Shown one piece after another: positions 34,393-43,784 of a stretch of 64,000 nucleotides of DNA. Positions within the stretch are counted from its first letter, which is position 1, and every line of letters starts with the position of its first letter. This DNA is from Streptomyces panaciradicis. GTDB lineage: Bacteria; Actinomycetota; Actinomycetes; Streptomycetales; Streptomycetaceae. The stretch is from assembly GCF_023516615.1 (NCBI RefSeq), contig NZ_JAMGBF010000007.1, positions 51,611 through 115,610 on the forward strand, written 5' to 3'. A program made the position numbers and the translations under genes. The notes under the pieces were generated by a model. The model saw only the letters and a list, made by a program, of their open reading frames with translations. It was not told the origin of the DNA and ran no database searches.

Positions 34393-35733
34393 GTGTCCTC
34401 GACGCCCGCCCGTATCACCGCGGTCGACACCTACGACATCCGGTTCCCCACCTCGCGCGAGCTCGACGGCTCCGACGCGATGAACCCCGACCCCGACTAC
34501 TCGGCCGCCTACCTGGTGCTGCGCACCGACGCCGAGGACGGCCCGGAGGGGCACGGGTTCACCTTCACCATCGGGCGGGGCAACGAGGTCCAGGTCGCCG
34601 CGATCCACGCGCTGCGCCACCACGTGGTGGGACGGCTCGTGGACGAGGTGTGCGCCGATCCGGGAGTGGTGTACCGGGACCTGACCGGGGACAGCCAGCT
34701 GCGCTGGCTCGGGCCCGAGAAGGGCGTGATGCACATGGCGATCGGCGCGGTCGTCAACGCCGTGTGGGACCTGGCCGCCAAGCGGGCCGACAAGCCGCTG
34801 TGGCGGCTGCTCGCCGAGTCCGACCCCGAATGGCTGGTCGGCCAGATCGACTTCCGCTACCTGACCGACGCGCTCACCGCCCAGGAGGCACTGGACATCC
34901 TGCGCCGGGGCCGCGCGGGAGCGGAGGAGCGCACGGGTCGGCTGCTGGAACACGGCTACCCCGCCTACACGACCTCCGCGGGCTGGCTCGGCTACAGCGA
35001 CGAGAAGCTCACCCGGCTCGCCGCCCAGGCGGTCGCCGACGGCTTCACGCAGATCAAGCTGAAGGTCGGCGCCGACCTCGACGACGACATCCGCCGCTGC
35101 CGGGTAGCCCGCTCGGTCGTCGGCCCGGACGTCCGCATGGCGATCGACGCCAACCAGCGCTGGGACGTCGCCGAGGCCATCCGCTGGACCAAGGCACTCG
35201 CCGAGTTCGACCCGTACTGGATCGAGGAGCCCACCAGCCCCGACGACGTCCTCGGGCACGCCGCCGTCCGCGAGGCCGTCGCCCCCGTCAAGGTCGCCAC
35301 CGGCGAACACGTCCAGAACCGCGTCGTGTTCAAGCAGCTGCTGCAGGCGGGCGCCCTGGACGTCGTGCAGATCGACGCGGCCCGCGTCGGCGGCGTCAAC
35401 GAGAACCTCGCGATCCTGCTGCTCGCCGCCAAGTTCGGCGTACCGGTCTGCCCGCACGCCGGCGGCGTCGGCCTGTGCGAACTCGTCCAGCACCTGTCGA
35501 TGTTCGACTACGTCGCGGTCACCGGCACCACCGAGGACCGGGTCATCGAGTACGTCGACCACCTGCACGACCACTTCCTCGATCCGGTGATGATCCGCGA
35601 GGGTCACTACACGGCACCCACCGCGCCGGGTTTCTCGGCCGCCATGCGACCGGAGTCCATCGCGCGGTACACCTTCCCCGGCGGCACCTTCTGGGCCGCC
35701 GATCTCGACGAGAAGAAGGGACGGGCGGCATGA
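34393..35733 (+). CDS. L-fuconate dehydratase-like enolase superfamily enzyme
   Basis: A 446-residue mandelate racemase/enolase protein. The catalytic KxK is in IKLKVGAD, metal ligands are in [17 protein letters not shown] and VATGEHVQN, and the catalytic His in [11 protein letters not shown], a block typical of L-fuconate dehydratase. The N-terminal capping domain ([20 protein letters not shown]) also matches that subgroup. It would convert L-fuconate to 2-keto-3-deoxy-L-fuconate in the cytoplasm. The start is GTG 34393 with gaaagg 6 bases ahead. Related acid-sugar dehydratases cannot be ruled out without alignment. Confidence 0.88.
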   Translation: MSSTPARITAVDTYDIRFPTSRELDGSDAMNPDPDYSAAYLVLRTDAEDGPEGHGFTFTIGRGNEVQVAAIHALRHHVVGRLVDEVCADPGVVYRDLTGDSQLRWLGPEKGVMHMAIGAVVNAVWDLAAKRADKPLWRLLAESDPEWLVGQIDFRYLTDALTAQEALDILRRGRAGAEERTGRLLEHGYPAYTTSAGWLGYSDEKLTRLAAQAVADGFTQIKLKVGADLDDDIRRCRVARSVVGPDVRMAIDANQRWDVAEAIRWTKALAEFDPYWIEEPTSPDDVLGHAAVREAVAPVKVATGEHVQNRVVFKQLLQAGALDVVQIDAARVGGVNENLAILLLAAKFGVPVCPHAGGVGLCELVQHLSMFDYVAVTGTTEDRVIEYVDHLHDHFLDPVMIREGHYTAPTAPGFSAAMRPESIARYTFPGGTFWAADLDEKKGRAA

Positions 35734-36485
35734 CCGACTTCGCGGGACTGAAGGCCCTGGTGACGGGCGGAGCCTCCGGCATCGGACGGGCCACGGCCGA
35801 CCTCCTCGCCGCCCGCGGCGCGCAGGTCGCCGTCCTCGACCTCGACCCGTCCCTGGTGGACAAGCCGCTGCTGGGCTTCCGGGCCGACGTCGCCGACGAC
35901 ACGTCCGTACGGGAAGCGGTCGCGGCCGCCGTCGCCGAACTCGGCGGCCTCGACGTGGTGGTCAACAACGCCGGCATCGGCGCGCAGGGCACCGTCGAGG
36001 ACAACGACGACGCCGAGTGGCACCGGGTCCTCGACGTCAACGTGGTCGGCATGGTGCGCGTCGCCCGCGCCGCCCTGCCGCACCTGCGCGCGTCGCGGCA
36101 CGCGGCGATCGTCAACACCTGCTCCGTCGCGGCCACGGCCGGCCTCCCGCAGCGCGCCCTGTACAGCGCCGCCAAGGGCGCCGTGTACTCCCTCACCCTC
36201 GCCATGGCCGCCGACCACGTCCGCGAGGGCATCCGCGTCAACTGCGTCAACCCCGGTACGGCGGACACCCCGTGGATCGGCCGCCTGCTGGACAGGGCCG
36301 ACGACCCGGCCGCCGAACGCGCCGCCCTGGAGGCCCGCCAGCCCACGGGCCGGCTCGTCTCGGCGGACGAAGTCGCCGGTGCCATCGCCTACTTGGCGAG
36401 CCCGCTGTCCGGGGCCACCACCGGCACCTCGCTCGCCGTCGACGGCGGCATGCAGGGCCTGCGCCTGAGGCCGGTGGGCCGGTGA
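35730..36485 (+). CDS. SDR dehydrogenase of the deoxy-sugar pathway
   Basis: A 251-residue classical SDR: cofactor loop [10 protein letters not shown], Asp at the end of beta-2 (VAVLDLD) favouring NAD, NNAG, the catalytic Ser in NTCSVAA and YSAAK. It overlaps the dehydratase gene by 4 bases. In the non-phosphorylating fucose route a dehydrogenase oxidises 2-keto-3-deoxy-L-fuconate; this is the likely role because an aldo-keto reductase that could take the first sugar oxidation is next in the operon. The roles could be swapped. Confidence 0.88.
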   Translation: MTDFAGLKALVTGGASGIGRATADLLAARGAQVAVLDLDPSLVDKPLLGFRADVADDTSVREAVAAAVAELGGLDVVVNNAGIGAQGTVEDNDDAEWHRVLDVNVVGMVRVARAALPHLRASRHAAIVNTCSVAATAGLPQRALYSAAKGAVYSLTLAMAADHVREGIRVNCVNPGTADTPWIGRLLDRADDPAAERAALEARQPTGRLVSADEVAGAIAYLASPLSGATTGTSLAVDGGMQGLRLRPVGR

Positions 36486-37468
36486 ACCGCCTCGGCAGGA
36501 GCGGCGTCCGGGTCAGCGCCCTCGGCTTCGGCGGGGCGGTGATCGGCAACCTCTACACCGAGGTGACCGAGGAGCAGGCGCACGAGGCCGTGTCCGCCGC
36601 CTGGGCGGAGGGCATCCGCTACTTCGACACCGCCCCGCACTACGGCCTCGGACTGTCCGAACGCCGCCTCGGCGCCGCGCTGCGCGCCCACCCCCGAGCG
36701 GACTACACGATCTCCACCAAGGTCGGCCGCCGCCTGGAGCCGTCGGACGAGGGCGGCGACGACCTGGCGAACGGCTTCGCCGTGCCCGCCACACAGCGCC
36801 GCGTGTGGGACTTCAGCGCCGACGGCGTACGACGCACCCTGGAGGCAGCTCTGGAACGCCTCGGCCTCGACCGCGTCGACGCCGTCTACCTGCACGACCC
36901 CGACGACCACGCCGAGCAGGCGTTCCGGGAGGGCTACCCGGCGCTGGAGAGACTCCGCTCCGAGGGCATGGTCGGCGCGATCGGCGCCGGCATGAACCAG
37001 GCCGAGATGCTCACCCGTTTCGTCCGCGACACCGACGTCGACGTCGTCCTGTGCGCGGGCCGCTACACCCTCCTCGACCAGCGGGCGCTCACCGAGCTGC
37101 TGCCGGCGGCCGAGGAACGCGGCACGTCGGTGGTGATCGGCGGCGCCTTCAATTCCGGCCTGCTGGCGGACCCGAAGCCGGACGCCACCTACAACTACGC
37201 CAGCGCACCCCGCGAGTTGCTGGACCGCGCCCTGCGCCTGAAGGCGATCGCCGAACGGCACGGCACCACCCTGAGGGCCGCGGCCCTGGCGTTCTGCGCC
37301 GCGCATCCGGCGGTCGCGAGCGTACTCGTCGGCGCCCGCTCGGCCGACGAAGTACGCGACAACGCGCGGCAGTTCGCCGCGAAGGTGCCCTCGGACCTGT
37401 GGCAGGAACTGCGCGCGGAGCGGCTCCTGCCCGCCGAGGCCCCCGTTCCCGAGGAGGAGCCGTCGTGA
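36482..37468 (+). CDS. Aldo-keto reductase, likely L-fucose (aldose) dehydrogenase
   Basis: A 328-residue aldo-keto reductase. The N-terminus LGRSGVRVSALGFGGA, the catalytic Asp and Tyr in RYFDTAPHYG, the Lys in TKVGRR and the His in YLHDPDDH are visible. The subgroup with FDFSADGVRRTLE-like sequence (here WDFSADGVRRTL) includes D-threo-aldose and L-fucose 1-dehydrogenases. It would oxidise the sugar to its lactone with NAD(P). It overlaps the SDR gene (GTGA) and the mutarotase gene (GTGA). Confidence 0.88.
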   Translation: MNRLGRSGVRVSALGFGGAVIGNLYTEVTEEQAHEAVSAAWAEGIRYFDTAPHYGLGLSERRLGAALRAHPRADYTISTKVGRRLEPSDEGGDDLANGFAVPATQRRVWDFSADGVRRTLEAALERLGLDRVDAVYLHDPDDHAEQAFREGYPALERLRSEGMVGAIGAGMNQAEMLTRFVRDTDVDVVLCAGRYTLLDQRALTELLPAAEERGTSVVIGGAFNSGLLADPKPDATYNYASAPRELLDRALRLKAIAERHGTTLRAAALAFCAAHPAVASVLVGARSADEVRDNARQFAAKVPSDLWQELRAERLLPAEAPVPEEEPS

Positions 37469-37779
37469 GAGTCGCCCTGCACACCAAGGTCCGCGCGGAC
37501 CGCGTCGCCCAGTACGAGGCCGCCCACCGGGAGGTCCCCGAGGAGCTCACGGACGCCATCCGCGCGGCGGGCGCCGCGTCCTGGACCATCTGGCGCAGCG
37601 GCACCGACCTCTTCCACGTCCTGGAGTGCGAGGACTACGCCCGCCTCCTCGCGGAGCTGGAGCGACTGCCGGTCAACGTCGCCTGGCAGGCCCGTATGGC
37701 GGAGCTGCTGGAGGTGGTGCACGACTACTCCGGCGAGGGCGCGGACGCGGGCCTGCCCGTGGTCTGGGAGCTGCCATGA
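37465..37779 (+). CDS. L-rhamnose/L-fucose mutarotase-like protein
   Basis: A 104-residue protein of the RhaM (DUF718) dimeric ferredoxin-like family, which interconverts sugar anomers. The pattern fits: VALHTKVRADRVAQYEAAH, then EELTDAIRAAGAASWTIW and an active-site His in DLFHVLEC. In this operon it probably supplies the anomer used by the sugar dehydrogenase. Start GTG 37465 overlaps the upstream stop, and the lactonase ATG overlaps its own stop. Confidence 0.85.
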   Translation: MRVALHTKVRADRVAQYEAAHREVPEELTDAIRAAGAASWTIWRSGTDLFHVLECEDYARLLAELERLPVNVAWQARMAELLEVVHDYSGEGADAGLPVVWELP

Positions 37780-38609
37780 CGGTCGACGCCCACCACCACG
37801 TGTGGGACCTGTCGGTCCGCGACCAGGACTGGATTCCCCAACACAGTCCCATACGGAGGGACTTCACGGTCGCCGACCTCGGACCCGAGGCCCGGGCGGC
37901 GGGCGTCGACCGTACCGTCCTGGTCCAGACGGTCACCGTCGCCGAGGAGACCCCCGAACTCCTGGGCCTGGCCGACGCGCACGACCTCGTCGCCGGCGTC
38001 GTCGGCTGGACCGACCTCACCCGCCCAGACGTCGCCGACGAACTCGCCCGTCTGCGCGCGCTCCCCGGCGGCGCCCGGCTCAAGGGCATCCGCCACCAGG
38101 TCCAGGGCGAGCCGGACCCCGAGTGGCTGCTGCGCCCCGACGTCCTGCGCGGCCTGACCGCGGTGGCCGAGGCCGGCCTGGTCTACGACCTGGTGGTCCT
38201 GCCTCACCAGCTCCCGGCCTGCGCGAAGGCGGCGGCGCGCCTTCCCCGACTCATCTTCGTCCTGGACCACTTGGGCAAGCCACCCATCGCCTCCGGCGCC
38301 CTGGACCCCTGGGCGGCCGACCTGCGGGCCCTGGCCGGCCTCCCCAACACGGTCGCCAAGCTCTCCGGCCTGGTCACCGAGGCCGATCCCGCCGCCTGGA
38401 CGCTCGACGACCTCCGCCCGTACGCCGAGACGGCCCTGGAGGCCTTCGGCCCCGGCCGTCTGATGTTCGGCTCCGACTGGCCGGTGTGCACCCTCGCCGC
38501 GCCCTACGGCGACGTCGTGGAGGCGACGCGGCAACTGACCGCCGGTCTGGGCGTGTCCGAGCGCACGCAGATCCTGGAGGGCACCGCGACCCGCGTCTAC
38601 CGGCTATGA
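37776..38609 (+). CDS. Amidohydrolase-2 lactonase, likely L-fucono-lactonase
   Basis: A 277-residue amidohydrolase-2 enzyme. Metal and active-site residues are in VDAHHHVWDL, a central His in RHQVQ, FVLDHLGKPP and FGSDWPVC, all typical of sugar lactonases such as L-fucono-1,5-lactonase. It would open the lactone to L-fuconate for the dehydratase. It is the last overlapping gene of the operon; no enzyme for the final cleavage of the diketo acid is present. The following 199 bases show no strong terminator. Confidence 0.87.
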   Translation: MTVDAHHHVWDLSVRDQDWIPQHSPIRRDFTVADLGPEARAAGVDRTVLVQTVTVAEETPELLGLADAHDLVAGVVGWTDLTRPDVADELARLRALPGGARLKGIRHQVQGEPDPEWLLRPDVLRGLTAVAEAGLVYDLVVLPHQLPACAKAAARLPRLIFVLDHLGKPPIASGALDPWAADLRALAGLPNTVAKLSGLVTEADPAAWTLDDLRPYAETALEAFGPGRLMFGSDWPVCTLAAPYGDVVEATRQLTAGLGVSERTQILEGTATRVYRL

Positions 38610-38808
38610 CCCGACCGGCCGCCGAGGAGCGAGCCGAACGGGGTCATCCCCCTGCCGACGAAGCTGATCGTCGCCGCCACCCGCGGTCCCCGCGTACGGG
38701 TTAACCCCCAGGCCCGTCGACCGGCCCACCGGATGGTGGCGGCCGCCGTGATCCACAACCCTGGAGGAGCCGCAGACAGCGGAAACCCCACAGACGAAGA
38801 GGCCCGCC

Positions 38809-40059
38809 ATGCTGACCCGCCGCGCCGCCCTGCTCTCGGCCGTCGCCGCCACCCTCCTGCCCGGCATCACCGCGCGCACCGCGTCCGCGGCCCCCCGCAC
38901 AGCGGGCCTGCTGAAGCCGACCCTGCCGCCGCCGAGCGGCCCGCACCCCGTGGGGACGCTCTCCCTGCGCCTCGTCGACCGCACCCGCAGCGACCCCTGG
39001 GTCCCGTCCCGGCCGTACCGGGAGCTGATGGTCAGCGTCCGCTACCCGGCCCGCGCCGTCGACGGACATCCCGCCGCCCCGCAGATGCTTCCGGGCGAGG
39101 CCGCCGCGTTCGATGTCCTCAACAGTTTCACCGGCGTGCCCGCCGGCGTCGTCGACTGGTCGGCCACGCGCACGCACGCCCACGAGGGCGCCCCGATCGA
39201 CCGCTCCGCGTCCCCGCGTCCGGTGATCTGCTACTCGCCCGGCGCGGGGGACCCGCGCTCCCTCGGTACCACGCTCTGCGACGACCTGGCCTCCCGGGGT
39301 CATGTCGTGGTGATGCTCGACCACACCTACGACGCCGTGGCCGTCCAGTTCCCCGACGGGCGGGTCGAGAAGACCGTTCTGCCGGCCGAGTACGACAAGG
39401 CGTCCCCGGACGAGGGCCGCATCACGGCCCTGCTGCGCAAGACGCTGGCCGTCCGCGTGGCCGACGTCCGCTTCCTCCTCGACGCCCTGCCCGGAGCGCT
39501 CCCCGGAGAGCTGAGCGGTGCCCTGGACATGGACCGCGTCGGCATGTTCGGCCAGTCGGCGGGCGGCTTCACCGCCCTGCAGGCCATGCACGACGACCGG
39601 CGCATCGCGGCGGCGGCCGATCTCGACGGCGTCCTGGCGTACGTCCAGCAGGACAGCACGCCCGGCAACCTCTCCACCGTCGCCGCCGACGGCCTGGACC
39701 GGCCGTTCCTGCTGATGGGCATGGACGGCAACGACCTCGACGGCGTGCCGTCGTGGGACGCGCTGTGGCGGCACAGCCCAGGCTGGCACCGGGGCCTGAC
39801 CCTGCGGGGCGCGGAACACGCGACGTACACCGACGCGGAGGCGCTGATCCCGCAGCTCGCCCACCGGCTGGGCCTGCCCCGCGAGACGGTCGTGGCGAAC
39901 ATCGGCACCATCCCGCCGAGGCGCGCCATCGCCGCCGAACGGGCCTGCCTCGCCGCCTTCTTCGACCGCTGGCTGCGGGGCCGGGACGACGACGGCCTGC
40001 TGGACGGCAGGTCGGGCCGCTACCCCGAGATGCGGATGTTCCCCCAACGGCCGGCGTGA
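38809..40059 (+). CDS. Secreted alpha/beta hydrolase, platelet-activating-factor acetylhydrolase-like
   Basis: A 416-residue exported hydrolase. The signal peptide starts MLTRRAALLS and ends near RTASAAP, possibly Tat-dependent. The nucleophile elbow is FGQSAGG, the acid is probably in LLMGMDGND and the His in RGAEHATY. The arrangement (YRELMVSVRYPAR near residue 65, then VICYSPG) resembles bacterial relatives of PAF acetylhydrolase, which cleave short acyl esters. Weak gaag/agg sequences precede ATG 38809. It is a single gene, convergent with the lipase maturation factor gene 10 bases away. Confidence 0.85.
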   Translation: MLTRRAALLSAVAATLLPGITARTASAAPRTAGLLKPTLPPPSGPHPVGTLSLRLVDRTRSDPWVPSRPYRELMVSVRYPARAVDGHPAAPQMLPGEAAAFDVLNSFTGVPAGVVDWSATRTHAHEGAPIDRSASPRPVICYSPGAGDPRSLGTTLCDDLASRGHVVVMLDHTYDAVAVQFPDGRVEKTVLPAEYDKASPDEGRITALLRKTLAVRVADVRFLLDALPGALPGELSGALDMDRVGMFGQSAGGFTALQAMHDDRRIAAAADLDGVLAYVQQDSTPGNLSTVAADGLDRPFLLMGMDGNDLDGVPSWDALWRHSPGWHRGLTLRGAEHATYTDAEALIPQLAHRLGLPRETVVANIGTIPPRRAIAAERACLAAFFDRWLRGRDDDGLLDGRSGRYPEMRMFPQRPA

Positions 40060-40069
40060 CAACCCCCGT

Positions 40070-41494
40070 TCAGGAGCGCTGCGCCACCCCCGCCAGCCGT
40101 GTCGGCGGCAGGTACTCGCGGACATAGGTCCGTTCCCAGCACGCCCCTGTCTCCCGCAGCTCGCGCCAACTCGTGTACCGGTAGCGGAACAGCCGGGCCC
40201 GTACGAAGCGCGGCGGCTCGTCCGGCGGGAACGGGGAGCGGCGCAGCAGCCGCAGCGTGTCGCGGTCGTTCTCCAGCAGCCGCTCCACCAGCCCGCCGAA
40301 CCAGGTGTCGGCATAGGCGGGGGAGAGCGCCGCGAACCACATCAGCCAGTCCAGGCGGAGGTGGTACGGCGCGAACTGGCGCGGCCAGCGCCGGGGATCG
40401 CCCGGCTTGCCCCGGAACTCGTACTCCCGCCAGTCGGAGTCCTCGCGGGGCACGTCGTCGGCGGTGCCCTCGATCACCACCTCGTACCTGATCCGGCTGA
40501 CGCTGCCGAACGCGCCGTAGGTGTTCACCAGATGGAGCGGGTCGAAGGAGCGGTTCATGATCTGGCGGCGGGAGACCATGTTGGCGACGGGACGGTAGCT
40601 GAGCGCGACGAGCAGGACGGCGACCGCCGCCACCAGCACCTCGTACCACAGCGGGGTGGCCGGCACGGACGACGGGGCGCCGGAGGGGAGCGCGAGCGCG
40701 GACGCCGCCAGCACGATGGTGATCCAGTTCAGCCAGGAGAAGTTGCCCGACAGCACCAGCCAGAGCTGCGTGACGATCATCAGGGACGCGGCCGCCGTGG
40801 CGATCGGCTGAGGGGTGAAGAGCAGGACCGGCACGACGAGCTGGGTGACGTGGTTCGCGGCCACCTCGACCCGGTGCGCGGGCGCCGGCAGGTGGTGGAA
40901 GAACCAGCTGAGCGGGCCCGGCATCGGCTGCGTCTCGTGGTGGTAGTACAGGCACGTCAGCTTCCGCCAGCACGCGTCCCCGCGCATCTTGATCAGCCCC
41001 GCGCCGAACTCGACGCGGAAGAGGATCCAGCGGAGCAGAAAGAGCACGAGGACCGGCGGGGCCACCTCGTCGTTGCCGAGGAAGACGGCGAGGAAGCCGA
41101 CCTCCAGGAGCAGGGACTCCCAGCCGAACGCGTACCAGGTCTGGCCGACGTTGACGATCGACAGGTACAGCAGCCAGGGCAGCAGCCACAGCAGCATCCC
41201 GCCCCACAGGGGCAGCCGGGAGTCCAGGCCGGCGGCCAGCGCCGCGGCGACCGCGCAGCCCGTCCAGGCGCACAGCGCGAAGAAGCGGTCGGAGTAGTGC
41301 AGTTGGAACAGGCTGGGGGCGCGCCGGAAGGGCACCCGGGCGGTGAAGCGGGGGACCGGCAGCATGCCCCGCTCCCCGATGAGCGCCCGGAACTGCAGGG
41401 CCGCCGAGAGGAACGCCACGAGGTACAGTCCGGCCAGGGCCCGCTGGAAGACCAGCCGGCTCGTCCAGTACGCGGGTGCGGTGAACCAGTCCAC
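40070..41494 (-). CDS. Lipase maturation factor family membrane protein
   Basis: A 474-residue polytopic membrane protein of the lipase maturation factor (LMF) family. Motifs include NVGQTWYAFGWESLLLEVGF, FRVEFGAGLIKMRGD, CLYYHHETQPMPGPLSWF, and in the soluble C-terminal domain LVNTYGAFGSV and PRQFAPYHLRLDWLMWF. Animal LMF1 helps lipases fold in the endoplasmic reticulum; the bacterial role is not established. About six to eight helices are visible. GTG start at 41494. It is divergent from the SpoIIE regulator with 174 bases between. Confidence 0.9.
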   Translation of the reverse strand: MDWFTAPAYWTSRLVFQRALAGLYLVAFLSAALQFRALIGERGMLPVPRFTARVPFRRAPSLFQLHYSDRFFALCAWTGCAVAAALAAGLDSRLPLWGGMLLWLLPWLLYLSIVNVGQTWYAFGWESLLLEVGFLAVFLGNDEVAPPVLVLFLLRWILFRVEFGAGLIKMRGDACWRKLTCLYYHHETQPMPGPLSWFFHHLPAPAHRVEVAANHVTQLVVPVLLFTPQPIATAAASLMIVTQLWLVLSGNFSWLNWITIVLAASALALPSGAPSSVPATPLWYEVLVAAVAVLLVALSYRPVANMVSRRQIMNRSFDPLHLVNTYGAFGSVSRIRYEVVIEGTADDVPREDSDWREYEFRGKPGDPRRWPRQFAPYHLRLDWLMWFAALSPAYADTWFGGLVERLLENDRDTLRLLRRSPFPPDEPPRFVRARLFRYRYTSWRELRETGACWERTYVREYLPPTRLAGVAQRS

Positions 41495-41668
41495 GGCCGT
41501 GCGCTCCTCACTTCATCGTCACGCCGGAACCCTGCGTCACGCTCCGTGTAACCATCTTCCGCCTGCGTAACCCGTGGGGTCATCGTGGCACGGTCGTGAA
41601 GCAAAACAGGACGAATGTGTACTGTCGTCCCGGTCGAAGAATCGGTCAAACCCTGGCAAGGTGGCTCC

Positions 41669-43735
41669 ATGGTTGATCGGGGAGCGAGCGCCCTGTCACT
41701 CCCGGACGACTGGCCCGCCCACCCGGATCCGATCCTGGCGCTCAACCGCATGGGCAGTTTCGACTGGGACCTGGACAGCGGCCTGTTCCACATGGACGCC
41801 CAGGCCCACGAGGTCTTCGACGTGCGCCCCGACGAATTCGACGGCCACCCCGAGCACCTCTCCGTCCGGGTGCCGCCCGCCGAGGCCTACCGCCTCGACG
41901 CCCTGGTCGCCCAGGCCATGAAGGACGGCAGCGAGAACTACGGCGCCTACTTCCGCATCCGCCGCCGCGACGGCAGCCTGCGCTGGACCCACACCCAGGG
42001 CCACATCCGGCGCGACGAGACCGGCCGCCCGCGCCGCATCATCGGCATCGTCCGTGACGCGACCCAGGAGCTCGCCGAACTCGCCGCCCACGAGGAGCGG
42101 ACCGCCCAGGAGGAGGCCCGGCGCGACCAGTCCAGCGTCGTGCAGCTCACCACGGCCGCCCTCGCCCACGCCCGCACCGTGCAGGACGTCATCGACGTCC
42201 TCAAGGACACCCAGGGCCTCACCCATCTCGGCGCCACCAGCATGGTCATGGGCCTGGTGGAGGCCGGCCGCATCCGGCTGATCGCCGAGGGCCCCGAGGG
42301 CAGCTTCGTGCCCGGCACCCTCGTCACCCGGATCGACGAGCCCTACCCGATGAGCGAGGTCGTACGGACCCTCACACCCCGCTTCATCGAGTCCCCCGAG
42401 GAGTTCGCGGAGGGCTATCCCATCCTGTGGCCGCACATCACCGACCTGGAGATCACCGCGGCCGCCTACCTCCCGCTGATCGTGCAGGCCCGCCCGATCG
42501 GCGCCATGGGCCTGCTCTACAGCGACCGGCGCGGGTTCTCGCCCGACGAGCGCGACGTCCTGCTCGCCCTGGGCAGCAGCATCGCGCAGAGCCTGCAGCG
42601 GGCCACCTTCTACGAACAGGAGAAGGACCTCGCCACCGGCCTCCAGCAGGCCATGCTGCCGCGCACCATCCCCAGCGTCCGCGGCGCCGACGTCGCCGTG
42701 CGCTACCGCTCGGCCTCCCTCGGCCGGGACATCGGCGGCGACTGGTACGACCTGATCCCGCTGCCCGGCGGCCGGGTCGGCGCCGTCATCGGCGACGTCC
42801 AGGGCCACGACACGCACGCGGCCGCCGTCATGGGCCAGCTGCGGATCGTGCTGCGCGCCTACGCCGCCGAGGGCCACACACCGGCCACCGTCATGGCCCG
42901 CGCCTCGGTCTTCCTCCACGAACTCGACACCGACCGCTTCGCGACCTGCCTGTACGCCGAGGCCGACCTCGCCACCGGAGTGGTCCAGGTGGTCCGGGCC
43001 GGCCACATCGACCCCCTGATCCGCGACGAGGACGGCGGCTGCCACCGCGTTTCGGTCCCGGGCGGTCTGCCGCTCGGCCTGTCCGCCGAGTTCGGCAGCC
43101 TCGAATACCCCGTCGGAACCATCGAGCTCGACCCCGGCCACACGCTCATGCTGTGCACCGACGGCCTGGTCGAACAGCCCGGCGCCGACCTCGACGACGG
43201 CATGCGGACCCTGACCGCCCTCATCGCCGCCGGCCCGAACGACGTACGCGACCTCGCGGACTGCCTCATCGACGTCGCCGAGGAACGCGGCGGCGACGAC
43301 GACGTCGCCCTGCTGCTGATGCGCCGCCGCGGCCTGGACGCCCCCCGCTCCGGCGGCCGGCTCCAGCAGCACGTGGCCCCCGGCGATCCCGAGGCCCTCA
43401 CCGAGGCCCGCCACATGATCCGGGCCGCGGTCCGCGCCTGGGGGGCCAAGGACCGTGCCGACGAGATCGAGCTGGTCGCCGACGAGCTGATCACCAACGC
43501 GCTCATGCACACCGAGGGCTCCGCGATCCTCACCCTGAGGGTGCTCACGAGCAGCGAGCGGAGGCTGCGCGTGGAGGTGGAGGACTCCTCCAGCGCCCTG
43601 CCGCGCCGCCGCGAGGCGGGGTATTCGGGCGTCTCGGGCCGGGGCCTGCTCCTGGTCGACCTGCTCACGGACGTGTGGGGGGTGGAGGCGCGCGGCGGCG
43701 GCAAGTGCGTGTGGTGCGAGTTCCTGATGCCGTGA
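41669..43735 (+). CDS. PAS-GAF-SpoIIE phosphatase with C-terminal HATPase domain
   Basis: A 688-residue regulator that combines sensing with both arms of a partner switch. A PAS domain (about 20-130; FRIRRRDGSLRW), a GAF domain (about 150-305), a PP2C/SpoIIE phosphatase (about 320-540; GGDWYDLIPL, GDVQGHDTHAA, CTDGLVEQ) and an anti-sigma-type HATPase (about 565-685; ELVADELITNALMH, GRGLLLVDLL) follow in order. The ATG at 41669 follows aaggtgg; an in-frame GTG 18 codons upstream lacks a site. It would dephosphorylate and phosphorylate anti-sigma antagonists in response to a small signal. No partner gene is adjacent. Confidence 0.9.
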   Translation: MVDRGASALSLPDDWPAHPDPILALNRMGSFDWDLDSGLFHMDAQAHEVFDVRPDEFDGHPEHLSVRVPPAEAYRLDALVAQAMKDGSENYGAYFRIRRRDGSLRWTHTQGHIRRDETGRPRRIIGIVRDATQELAELAAHEERTAQEEARRDQSSVVQLTTAALAHARTVQDVIDVLKDTQGLTHLGATSMVMGLVEAGRIRLIAEGPEGSFVPGTLVTRIDEPYPMSEVVRTLTPRFIESPEEFAEGYPILWPHITDLEITAAAYLPLIVQARPIGAMGLLYSDRRGFSPDERDVLLALGSSIAQSLQRATFYEQEKDLATGLQQAMLPRTIPSVRGADVAVRYRSASLGRDIGGDWYDLIPLPGGRVGAVIGDVQGHDTHAAAVMGQLRIVLRAYAAEGHTPATVMARASVFLHELDTDRFATCLYAEADLATGVVQVVRAGHIDPLIRDEDGGCHRVSVPGGLPLGLSAEFGSLEYPVGTIELDPGHTLMLCTDGLVEQPGADLDDGMRTLTALIAAGPNDVRDLADCLIDVAEERGGDDDVALLLMRRRGLDAPRSGGRLQQHVAPGDPEALTEARHMIRAAVRAWGAKDRADEIELVADELITNALMHTEGSAILTLRVLTSSERRLRVEVEDSSSALPRRREAGYSGVSGRGLLLVDLLTDVWGVEARGGGKCVWCEFLMP

Positions 43736-43784
43736 CCGGGCCGGCCCGCCTGGCGCTGTCGGTGCCGGGTGGCACTCTGGACGT

